Assembly (NCBI GenBank): GCA_051294375.1
Contig: CM119265.1
Coordinates: 22,650,591 to 22,714,590 of the forward strand
Direction of reading: 5' to 3'
From: Paraspadella gotoi
Taxonomy: Eukaryota > Chaetognatha
Length of the DNA: 64,000 bases
Each line of letters begins with the position of its first letter. Position 1 is the stretch's first letter. Shown in pieces: positions 40,101-50,400 of this stretch. The translations under genes and the position numbers were made by a program. The notes under the pieces were generated by a model that was not told where the DNA came from, searched no databases, and saw only the letters and a list, made by a program, of their open reading frames with translations.

Positions 40101-42260
40101 CCAGCCGATCGTGTCGGTCTATGTTTGGACCGTGGTTGACGACCCTCTGGAATCGAGTTGGTATTTCCGGGAGATTTCCGTCGACTCTCTGAAGATTCAG
40201 TAGTCCCACAGGCAATGATTGATCGGGAAGCTGACAAGATTCCTGCGCTCCGTGCTCATCCTCACCCCATGAGCGTGGCAATGGCTCGACGGAATTGTTG
40301 TGGGATTGGGCGGAGTTGGCCAAATGCGTCTCGAGTGTATCAGTATTTCTCGTGGAGTCAAGTGGCGTGTTGGGATGGTTGTAGGTGGCGTTAAGCTGAG
40401 TCAGAGAATTTTCCGAGGCGCGAGCCAACACAGTGCGCTGCTGTTTTCTTCGGAGGGAAAATGGCCATAACAAGGTCTGAATTAAAACTTTTATTTGATT
40501 TTTTTACTTGCGACTAAGGGAGACGAGTTTAATTATTTGGCTCATGAGATTTGGTTTGCATTCCGCCCTTTGTTGATCCCCTCCTACGGAATTCGTTTGG
40601 TCTCCAGCATCTTGAACAAGATTTTTATTTGGCACAAACTTCACATCATTAATTCACATTCGCTCACTCACTTATCGACCTCGTTGCCAGCCAGACGCAC
40701 ACGGCGGTGACCAAAACTGAACCAGTAACTGAGAGCGGCGTCACTACTTTAATCATGAAATCCAAAGATCCTCTCAACTGGACAATTTCTTTTTCCATCT
40801 CTCGCTTTTGGTCTTTCGTCGATTCTACCAACTGCAATGCCTCTTTAGCCTCGAAGTAAAGCTTTTTCCACGAGGAATCAGTTTTCTGAAAGTGAGGAAC
40901 GAAAAAAGAAAGAACATTATATGGTGGACTAAAATCCACCAACCGTTCATCAGCGGCCATTGGTGCAGGAGGCAAGTCATTCGCCTCCCAACCCAAAGGT
41001 CCGGGGTTCTAGCCCGGTGGTCGCCTAGCAGTTAAGAGGGACGGGGCCGTAAAGCGCCTGTAACACGTTGTTACAGCCTGATCCGAAGCTCAGGGACTGC
41101 TTATATTGAACGGTTCTGTCACTAACGCATAACAATTATTACTATCTCTTCAATTACTATTTTAAGAATTGCACAAGTGACGAATGCGTACCTCGATTCG
41201 GCCTTCGTGTTCGTAACATGGGCAATGCCTTTTGCATTGTTCCTCCGTCCCCCGGTCTGTCGCTTCTTCACAGATTTCCGTGCAGCATCTCGTCTGAAAA
41301 GGCAGGTCGTCCGCCTGAAAGCATCCCTCCTTGCAAAAGCACCCAGCGTCATCGATGTAGCCGTTCGTGCAAGCAACGCTCAGAAAGCTGACGAATAACT
41401 TAACGAAAGCTGACATAATGATGTTAAAAAAATCTGTTAAAAGGGCTAAAGCATAAACTATAACTAAAAAATCGGTTGTTGGTCTCGCAAAAGACAATTC
41501 CTCGATCGTAAAGCTCGTTTTTAATGCTCAATTTGGAAGCTACGATCGATTCCGTTAGTTTAGTATGGCAATATTTTCTAGAAAAGGTTTTTTAAAGTTT
41601 GGATTTATTAATTTGTCATTGACAGCTAATTTCCTTCAGGCGATCGACCATCGTGTTACATGTACATATTTGCTAATTCAACCGACGTTGAACTTTGGAG
41701 GAATTTGACAAGAATAAAGAAAACAGTGGACGCGATGGCCAATCTCACGGAAAGCGAACAGGGTCGCGTCTGGAACTTTAGTAATCCGGAACACGTCGCT
41801 CTTTTTTCAAATAAATCGATCGGTAGGATTCTAACTTGAAAAATGCTAAAAAATACTTACGTAAAATATAGTAATTAAAAATTGTAAACTAAAATTTTCT
41901 GACATCCTCTTAGACGATCCCGAAATTCCGATTCTAATCGCTCGTTGGAAACAACTCCGCCAAAGACGCGAATTAGAATCACGTCCTTTGATCGCGCGAA
42001 GCCTCGTCACATTTCGACGAAAGGCGGGCGATCAATTAAACAAATATCTTCGCGCCTTCGAGAAAGCGGGCAAGGCTGTGATCAGCATCATCGAAGGAAT
42101 TTCCATGGAGGAGTATCTCAGTCGCGAACGACTGGCGAGAGATAAAGCGTTGTGGGGTGACGCTGGTAAGGGCGTGACCAACTTCGATGACACCGACGAT
42201 AGAGTCAGCATTCTCGACTCTAATTCCGCCGATTTCATTTCCGACCGCCCAGAAAACTAA
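37150..42260 (+). CDS. GGCX: vitamin K-dependent gamma-glutamyl carboxylase
   Basis: An integral ER enzyme that converts Glu to Gla in secreted proteins using reduced vitamin K, CO2 and O2. The N-terminal half is polytopic: FRLLFGMSMIHDIMNER, HLDRIWGDPVHCHFPLF, WMHVIYLFMLIG, and NHSYLYGLVSILLSFTNAGNFLS. Then [31 protein letters not shown] holds the Lys pair corresponding, as I recall, to catalytic Lys218 of the human enzyme. MNSQLFEIGMFPYVML follows. The lumenal C-terminal half includes [39 protein letters not shown] and QRMYDPRVDILLAEWSP. The late exons are 41640 onward (DRPSCYMYIFANSTD) and the terminal exon ending at 42260. The intron 39624-41639 contains a complete antisense gene. Start MASVSNRKESSS at 37150. 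The last exon, rich in basic residues, matches the vertebrate tail in position more than in sequence. Confidence 0.93.
39782..41416 (-). CDS. unrecognised Cys-rich single-pass membrane protein, nested antisense in a GGCX intron
   Basis: Four minus-strand exons can be joined. Exon 1 (41192-41416) encodes signal peptide MSAFVKLFVSFLSVA and a 60-residue ectodomain with about ten Cys (GCFCKEGC, RCCTEIC, CKRHCPC). Exon 2 (about 40672-40885) encodes a charged coiled-coil-like stretch SWKKLYFEAKEALQLVESTK and a hydrophobic segment MIKVVTPLSVTGSVLVTAVC. Exon 3 (about 39985-40476) begins near basic LRRKQQR and runs about 150 polar residues. Exon 4 (39782-39901) ends IADSNATWPKIV with TGA at 39782-39784. 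The predicted protein of about 345 residues would be a type I membrane protein with a roughly 200-residue cytoplasmic tail. The exon 2/3 junction is uncertain (donors at 40679 or upstream both keep frame). The Cys pattern is vaguely TNF-receptor-like, but I do not recognise the family. A SINE-like element sits in its first intron. Confidence 0.55.
40952..41110 (+). mobile_element. tRNA-derived SINE-like element
   Basis: The head 40952-41025 is tRNA-like. It has an A-box-like TGGTGCAGGAGG (40961-40972) and a B-box-like GGTTCTAGCCC (41005-41015) inside a perfect T arm (CCGGG, 7-nt loop, CCCGG). The acceptor-like ends pair six of seven (GCGGCC with GGTCGC). The anticodon arm is degenerate, replaced by a GGAGGC/GCCTCC hairpin, so it is not a functional tRNA. 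A tRNA-unrelated body follows, with a CTGTAAC/GTTACAG hairpin at about 41058-41076, and fades into AT-rich sequence. Only one copy is in this window, so its SINE nature is inferred. It lies in an intron of the antisense gene within GGCX. Confidence 0.6.
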
Positions 42261-42403
42261 AACCGAAGCCGGGATTTTTTGTTTGTTTTTGTTGCTGTTT
42301 CTCATTGATTTGCTCACTTTTTTACATTTATACAATATATAGATAGGAATTAGATTTTTTGTGATTTTTTTTTAAGTTTTCATCCTTCAACGAAATACGA
42401 ACT

Positions 42404-44313
42404 ATGTCCCTAAACAAATACATGCACCCGCGGAATCCTTACCTTAGGAAAAAGCCTGACTTTAAGGAGCTGGCTATCAAGTTCGACTTTTTCCGCGAGC
42501 ACGTGACTTCGACGCTGACGGGAAAATGCATGCTTGACTTTAGACGACCGGAGGCGTTGAGGGCTCTACTGAGGGCGCTGCTGAAGGATGACTTTGGTTT
42601 GGAGCTCGACATTCCCGTCACTCGCCTCATCCCCACCCTTCCGTTAAGGATCAACTACCTCCTATGGATTCAGGATGTACTCGAGGTTGTCAAACCGGAA
42701 ATGGCACCTCAGAGTTTTTTGGGCGTCGACATCGGCGCCGGTTCTTCTTGCATATATTCGCTGTTGGGCAGGTAAGGGCTAATTTTACTAATTCATGTCT
42801 TTGGCAAGTAAATGCTTTAATAAAAATGCTTTTTAGCAAATTTTTCAATTTGGACTTCCTCGCACTCGAAGTTGACGACGTCTCCTTTGATTACGCCGTA
42901 AAAAATGTCGCCCTCAACTCTCTCACCTCTCGCATTCGTGTTGCACGCGCCAGCGTCGACGAGCCTTTTCACGTGGCGCTCTCTCGCTCCCTCGTGCCCA
43001 GTGACTCCGACCGCGCTCTCTTTGTCATGTGCAACCCGCCTTTCTTCGCCGACACTTGCGACCTTCAGGCCGTCTTCAGCACGCGAAAGGATGAGCGGCC
43101 GCAACCATGGAGCGTCTCCTCGGCGGCGGACGTCGAGGCCATCACCCTCGGCGGTGAAGTCGGCTTCGTCCGCCGTCTTATAGAATCTTCTCTCGTACTG
43201 CGCGATCGGGTTGCGGTCTATACTACCATGCTGGGAAAAAAGTCTTCCATCTCTCCTCTCAAAATTTTTCTCCAAAGCCACGGCGTTCGCAACATCGGCC
43301 TTTACGAGTTTTGCCAGGGACGCACGATGCGATGGGGACTCTGCTGGGTCGTTCCGTCGGCGTCGGAACCCGCAGCTTCGGCCACGGAGAAAGAGCGCCT
43401 CCATTTCCCTGTCTCCCCCTTCCAGACGGAACGGAAGAACGCCAAGCCCGTGAAGTTTGCGGTGCCAAAAAGAAGCGAGGCAGAGCACAAGGTGAGCCTG
43501 GTGGCCTGGCGAGTGCAGGCGTTGCTCGACGAACTCGACGCCGAACACGAGGAGACGTCCTCATCAGTCGACGCCGTCGTCATCCGGGCGCGAGCATTCG
43601 AACGCTCTTGGGCCAATCAGCGGCGCAAAAGGCGGGAGAAAATGAGGGAGACGAAGCGAATGGCGCTCAAGCGGCGGGCCAACGACGATGCTGGCGACGT
43701 CGCTATGGAAACGGCGTCGCCAGAAAAAGATGATGGAAACCGCGGCGCCGATGCCGTGGGCGGCACCGAAGATAGAGCCGCTTGCAAACGGCTTAAGGTT
43801 GGCGAAAATTGCGCTTTTTTTCATTAAAATTTCAATCAGTTTTAATTTACAAATTTCTCCAACAGGTTGACGACGAGGACGAAGGCTTCGTCGGTGGAGA
43901 CGACGCCGACACAACCGACACGCCGATGGATAGAAGCCAAAGCGACGTGGACAGTCTCTCCCCGGCGTCGGCGACGTCGCGAGCGTCCGGGGCCGAGAAC
44001 AACGGTTCGCCGACTGAAGTCAACGCAGACGTCGACGGAGGCATTTTGGAGGACGGGTGTGGATTTGAACCCGCAGACGAGGACCAGGTTAATTTTTGTT
44101 TATCGTTGTCGCGAAATTTTGGTCAAATTTTACTTTGTTTTCCGTTGCTAGGAAAAAAAGAACAAACAAAAGACGCCCGTTCTCGACACTGTCATTACGA
44201 TTTCCCGACAAAACGCCCAAGAAATCACCATAGACTTAAGCTGGGATCCCGGCCAGGATCGCGATAATCTTTACCAAGTGCTTCAGTTTTTCAAAAACAG
44301 ATTCAACCGTTGA
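42404..44313 (+). CDS. METTL16: METTL16, RNA N6-adenosine methyltransferase (U6 snRNA / MAT2A hairpins)
   Basis: It methylates U6 snRNA A43 and hairpins that control SAM synthetase mRNA. Four exons (42404-42771, 42837-43797, 43866-44087, 44152-44313) join to 570 residues, against 562 in humans. The start MSLNKYMHPRNPYLRKKPDF is the RNA-binding N-terminal module. FLGVDIGAGSSCIYSLLG is the SAM-binding motif I. ALFVMCNPPFFADT carries the catalytic NPPF. GGEVGFVRRLIESSLVLRD, YTTMLGKKSSISPLK and FCQGRTMRWGL are conserved blocks. A Lys/Arg-rich then acidic linker follows. The last exon reads EITIDLSWDPGQDRDNLYQVLQFFKN, resembling the end of the vertebrate VCR domain. It starts only 143 bp after the GGCX stop and ends 160 bp before EDC4. 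Confidence 0.96.
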
Positions 44314-44473
44314 ATGTTTGTTGTCATATACGCCATTCGTTCGTTTACAAACGTGTATTGTTTACTCTTGTCTCTTTTCGCAGCGGCCATAATCTCTTAG
44401 TTGGTGTGTGTATAAACTACTTACACAAAATCTATTTTTATACTAAAAACGTCGATTTGTATAAAGAACTGCC

Positions 44474-47400
44474 ATGGATTCGGCTGTGGCCGACAACGAA
44501 GCCGCCACCCAGCACCTCAAATCCCTCCTTAATGTTGGACTCTTTGGCCCCTCGGTGACGACGACCAACGGAACCAATGGTATTGTGATTGTTTCATTGT
44601 TTCCGTTTGATAATCCACAAAGATATTGTTAAATCCTTTATAATTTAATTCTAGAGGAAAACGGCAACACGGGAGTCGGCGTTGCCCAAGATCTCGTCAG
44701 TTCTCTAAACGGCAGTGCGGAAGTTGATCCGTCGCTCTCTTCGAACTTTCCGCAGTCTCCATCGGCCCGTCAAACGTCAGTGTGAAATTAATTGGTCAAT
44801 TTAGACAGTAAATTGAAATATGATTTTTTTCCATTTTGTTCGCTTCAGAGAATGGGAGAGAATATTACTAACCGGAAGCGACGACGGAAACTCTTTCGCC
44901 ATTACGAGTCCGTTTGTGGAGATCGTGTCCTCGCTGGAGAAAGTCGGTCGCGTCTCTGGCAGCAGCAAGGTGGGGAATGATTCCGATTTTGTGCTCCTTT
45001 TATTTCCTTGTCGACTTGATGTTGGGAGCTAATTGTTCGTAGTTTCCTTTTTCTATTTCCTTCCGCGTTGCAGGTCAAGATCAAACCCGTCGTCAATTAC
45101 GACTTCGAACACCGATACTATCACGGGGACATGGTGGCCGTTCATCCGCAGGGAAACATCGTCGGTTACGTTTTGCGAGGTTCGTTCGAGAATCCCCGTC
45201 GTTGTTTACATTCGGTTAATTTAATTACCACAACTCGTTTCTTTTAGATTCAAAGGGTCAAGGCGTAGTTCGAGTGATTAGTCGACGGTCGTCCGATAGG
45301 CTTCTTTTAAAAGGTGAACTTCGTCATTTCCGTTTTTTGATTGAAGATTAGTTACTTAAATTGAGCTGGCCTTCCCATGATCGCGCCTCAGGTTTCCAAG
45401 GCCGCGTGACCGACCTCAACTTCAGTCACTCGGAGCAAGCATTGCTCGCCGCCGTCGACGAATTCGGCAATTTGCTCGTCTATGAGATCAACGAAGTCAG
45501 CTCTAAGGCGAGAATTCTTTTTAAAGGATTATTATTTAAGAAACATGACCCGCAGTAATTGTGAGGTTTTGTAACGTTTCGAACATTTTACTCATAGATG
45601 TCCTCCAAAGTCGTGATGGTGGTGGAGTGCGACGCAGCTTTGGGTCCTCCGTCCAACTACCACAGAGTTTTTTGGTGTCCCTATATTCCCGACGGTAATT
45701 CATAAATTAAATTAAGTGGAAAGGAAGGAGGCCTTGAACCGTTTCCCGCCCACTGTCCCTAGGCCCTGAAGATGTGGAAGTTGAGGACGTTCTCGACGAC
45801 GATGCCCGCCTTGACGACGCCCGCAAGCTGCTCGTGGTGACACACAACGAGCGCGCGGAGATGTGGCACGTCGACTACGTTTCCAGGAAGCACGGCCCGA
45901 AACCGCTTAAGGCGCATAACGTCGAGACCGGGCTGTTGAAAGTAAAGAAAACGAAAAGAAACGCTTTCCGTTCATCTCAGTTATTTTTGCTTTTTCGTTC
46001 GTCAGGTTAACGCCCACTCTCAACCCATCACCGCCGCCACGTTCGCGCCCGACGGGACCGCGTTGGCGACGGCAAGCGAAGACGGCGAAGTCAAGTTCTT
46101 TCAAGTTTACTTGCAAGACCGCAAGGACCCTCGGTAGGTTATTTATATTCTGTCCATTTAGATTATAATTCTTTTTCTTTACTTTTTATAATTATATTCC
46201 ACTTCTTTCAGATGTCTCCACCAGTGGAAGCCCCATGACGGACGGCCCGTTTCCACTCTGATATTCCTTGACGACCATCAAAACCCGAACCCGGATTTTC
46301 AGTTTTGGAAATTCGCCATCACCGGGTGCGATCACAACAGCGAGATCAAGCTATGGAGTTGCGAGACGTGGTCTTGGTAAGGATTCTCCCACTCTCCGTC
46401 CTAAGTTTTTAAAGTTTTTGTATATATCGCTTTTTAACTCTAAACTTTCCGTTCCCTCCATGCCCTTCACTCTTTTCCTCCCATAGTCTGCAAACGGTCC
46501 GATTCTCCCCGCCGCCTTCGTCCCCCGACTCTCCTAAACCAGAGATAAAAATCGTCGCTGATCTTTCCTTTAAGTTTCTCGTCCTTTCAGACGTTAAGCG
46601 CAAGGTCATTTACGTCTTGAAAACTCAGCAGGATTGGGAGAGCAACAACGCCGCCTTCGTTTCTATAAGGTGAGGACGCACTCCGCACTATTTTCACGGA
46701 GTCTTCGACCGAATAATTTGAACTTTTTTTCCCTTTTCTTTTTCCTAGTGAGTTCGGCCTAACCCAACCCGCCCTCAGCTTTTGCGTTTACAGCTTGAGT
46801 CTTCGCCCCGTCAAGCGGCCTCTCTCCGCCTTGACCTCTTCTCATGGTTAGTGTTATCTGTTGTCTTTTCGATCTTGCAATTTTTCTCATTTCTCTATCA
46901 CCTCTTTTTTACCTACTAAGGGACTTCGGGCGACCAAGAAAATTCTCAGGACGAAGGAGGTCAGACTGACGTCGCTGCCGTTCTCAAACTTTACTCGATT
47001 CACACGAAAACCATACAGGTAAAATTGAAAATTCGCCGCAATCAACGGTTATTTTCTGACTCGCTTTTCTCTAAAGGAATTGCAAATACAATGCGATCCA
47101 GAATCTGCGGCTCAAACTCAGAGCAGAGTTCCCTCGCAACCATCATCGCAAGAGGATGTCGTTTCACTTCACGATGGTAAACTGATCTTGCCTCTAATAA
47201 TAAGCAATATTATTGAGTCAACCCTCCAACAAGTTACTGTTTTTGCTCAGGTCTGACCGATATCTCCAGCTTGGACACAATGTCGGATTCCGACGGGCAG
47301 TTACCCTCATCGGTAAAAATTAAGACCGTCGGCATCGCGAAAACAAAGTCATCTCAGCCCGACTTTTCGCCCGATGCCTCTTACTCACCCTTGGCGACCA

Positions 47401-50400
47401 TTGCCTTACCTGCCACGGAAGCCGTTTCCGCTCCGATACTCATGGCACCCGATGGTGAACAAATAGGTTCCACTTATATATTAATTATATCTCCGTTTCT
47501 ATATTTCTTGCCTTCTCACTTTGGGTTTTAGCCTTTACGTCTCCGAGTAGTCCGAAAAGGCCAAACAAAGAAAATCTGACGTCGCCCAACTTGTCGTCCA
47601 TCGCTCCTCCGCCGTCGCACATGCATCCTCAAATCGCGAATCCCGGTACATGATTTCAAAGCTTTTCCCTTTCCAGTTTTCCGATGTGTATCTACAATCT
47701 GTAATTAATGTCAAATTATTTCCCAGCTCTCGGAGAATCTTCTAATCTTTCGGGAAGTGGAAGCACGCTCACGGGCATCACTTCCCTCGCCTCCACCGCG
47801 GACGAGACTCTCGAGACGCTGACTCCGTTGACCAAACCTTCTCCTAGCGCCACTCGTGATCGCGAGGGAGAGGCGGACATCCTCGGACTGCGGAGAGTCG
47901 TCACGCCCACTAAGAGGACCGTGCAAATAACTAGCAGATCGGACGAGGAGGCCAGCGTATCGTCGAGCAGGTATTGACTTTTATTATTTATCATAATTTG
48001 CTCTTTAAATTGTGGCTTGTAATTTTCTAGTCATAATTTGATCCTTGGTTTCATTTATCGCCCAATCATTGCGGTATTTTTTTCCTCTTAGAATTTCTTC
48101 ACAACTTGAAAAGAGGTACATATTAAAGAAGAGAAGAGGACCGAATTTCTCTTTTAATTCGCAGATTTGTACAGATTTAAAGTTGCAGAAGGGGGAAGAA
48201 ATAGGGGGAAGAGTTGACCGGCAGAATAATGTAGCCACCTACTATATTAATTTTGCAATTTTTAATCTCTATCAAATCTGTACCCTGCTTATTCGTGGTG
48301 TTGGGTGTTTTTTAAAAATCTTTTTCGCGCGGGAGATTAGTCTAAATTGGCCACCAGTTTTACCAAATGAAAACGAATCCCCCAATGTTCCTTCGATTTC
48401 CAAGTTGCCTCGATTCGACTCGGTGAACATCTTAGCTTCTCTCGCAAGCTCAACCTATGTCACACACGATCTTTTGTCACACGTCTCTCCCTTTCCCTCT
48501 CCCGCAGGTCTTCCTCGACGTCGTTGGAAGTGAGCGAGATTCTTCAAGGAGGCAAATCGGTCGAGAAAAAGCTGGAAGAGGGTCAGTTGGAGGCGACTCT
48601 GCACGCCCCTGGTCCTGCAGGGGATGGGGTAAGTAGAACTCATCCACGTTTTTTATTACAAGTTGCTGAAGACGAGCCTCGTCTGACAAGGTGTATGTTT
48701 TAAAATCCCGTTTGCCAAGGGCCCCGATGTAGAGATTGAAGAGGAGGAGGAGGACGAAACGACTCTCCGACAATCGACAGAAGAGGCCGCCGCCACCACC
48801 GCCGCCGCCGCCGCAATCGTCGCCTCCAAACCGCAGGAGGACGCGATGTTCGAAAATTCAGAGGATGACGACGACGAGGATGACGCTTTGGCAGCGGACG
48901 GCGGCGACGAAGACGAAGGCGACGATGACGACGACGATGTCGTCGTAGCGCCGAGAGAAGTCTCGTTTAAGTGCTCGGCGCCGCCTCATCAGCCACCGCC
49001 GCCGCAGGTGGAAGAGAAGGCTCTTCCGGCGGCGAAGGCTGCGCAACCTTCCGTCACTCATTGGCCCAAGGCGCCTCTAATCGACGTGCCGAAAGAGGCC
49101 AAGATTCATCAAGGTTAATCGTGTGAAATCCATGTCTTTTTTGGTAGAAGCTAAATAATAGTGATTATTGCCGTTAAAAGTTTAAAGTTTAAAGTTGAAA
49201 AGGCAAAGCATCAAACCCAGTTTTTCAGCGCAACTCGCAAAGTGTTCTTTTGTTTTTTAGCCCCAAAAGCAAAATCGGACCAAGTAGTGGGCGAAATCCA
49301 TGCGACGACCACGGGAGCCTCGTCTCTCTATCGAGCCGCGGCCGGTGAGTGCAAGTACCGCCGTGAAAGTGTTGGACATAAACTTTTGCTTTTCACGATT
49401 CGCAACTTTGTACTTTTCATCCCGATTTTGCATGACCAGCCCCCGTCCCGGTTCCGCCCGGTATGAGCCTCGACAACCCGGGCTTCAGCGAGACGAGCGA
49501 CCGCGACGACGAAGAGGAAGAGGAGGAGAGCTACTCCATCTCGTCGACGTCGAGCAGTCCGAGAACGAAACAGAATCAGCCGCGGCGGGAGAAGCGGACC
49601 GTCAAGCTGGATCACGGCGGAGGCGCGGGTTGGTAGCGACACGATTGTTTTATTACGAAACTATTTTAATAATAAATTAATGTTTTTTGGATATATATAA
49701 TTTTATTTTGCTGTCCCCTCTTGACTCCTTTTTTTTTTCAATATTCACAATACTTCACAGTTCCGAATCGACTTCCCGCCGTAGGGTCGGAAACCATAGC
49801 GCCAGCGCAGCTTCCAAACTACGCTATGTCTGTAAAACCGCTGATGTCGACCATCAATGACACTGTGCAATCGATTTTGGAGGCGTTGCAGAGACAGCAA
49901 AAAGACATCCTGAATCTTCAGGTCTTTCTGCCAGATATTTAAAAGATGGAGACTGAAGGGACCTTGTGATCCAAATAGTTTTATAATCAGTACTCATTAC
50001 TTATTTTCAGGTGCAAGTGAATTCAGCCAGGAACGAATCGCGGACGGAGGCCCGAACAGCTGTGCAGTCCTGTTTGGAAGAACTCGAAACTAATTTGGGT
50101 CAAAAGTAAGAAAATGTGATGTTATTGACATTATTTAGGTCAAAAGTTTAAAACTGTTTTTTTTTTTTTTTTTTTCAGACTGGACAACGCGGTGGAGCAA
50201 CTTCGCGAAGTGCATCAGGAACGGCTTTACGCGGCCATGACAGACCTGGCCGCCTCGCAAGCTGCCGCCGCCGCCGCCGCCGTCAATAAGAGTAACAACG
50301 AGGATCAAACGGCAGCGAAAGCGCAACAGGAGGCGCTCTTATCGACCGTCAATCACACTCTCTCCTCCACTGTTGCCGGAAAGATGGAGAGGGCAGTTAA

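Noticed and set aside
40952-41025. A functional tRNA gene
   Set aside because: The T arm and boxes look right but no anticodon stem can form; a SINE-like head explains it better.
42817-43914. Long minus-strand frames opposite METTL16
   Set aside because: They are shadows of the high-GC coding strand; the plus-strand reading is a full METTL16 match.
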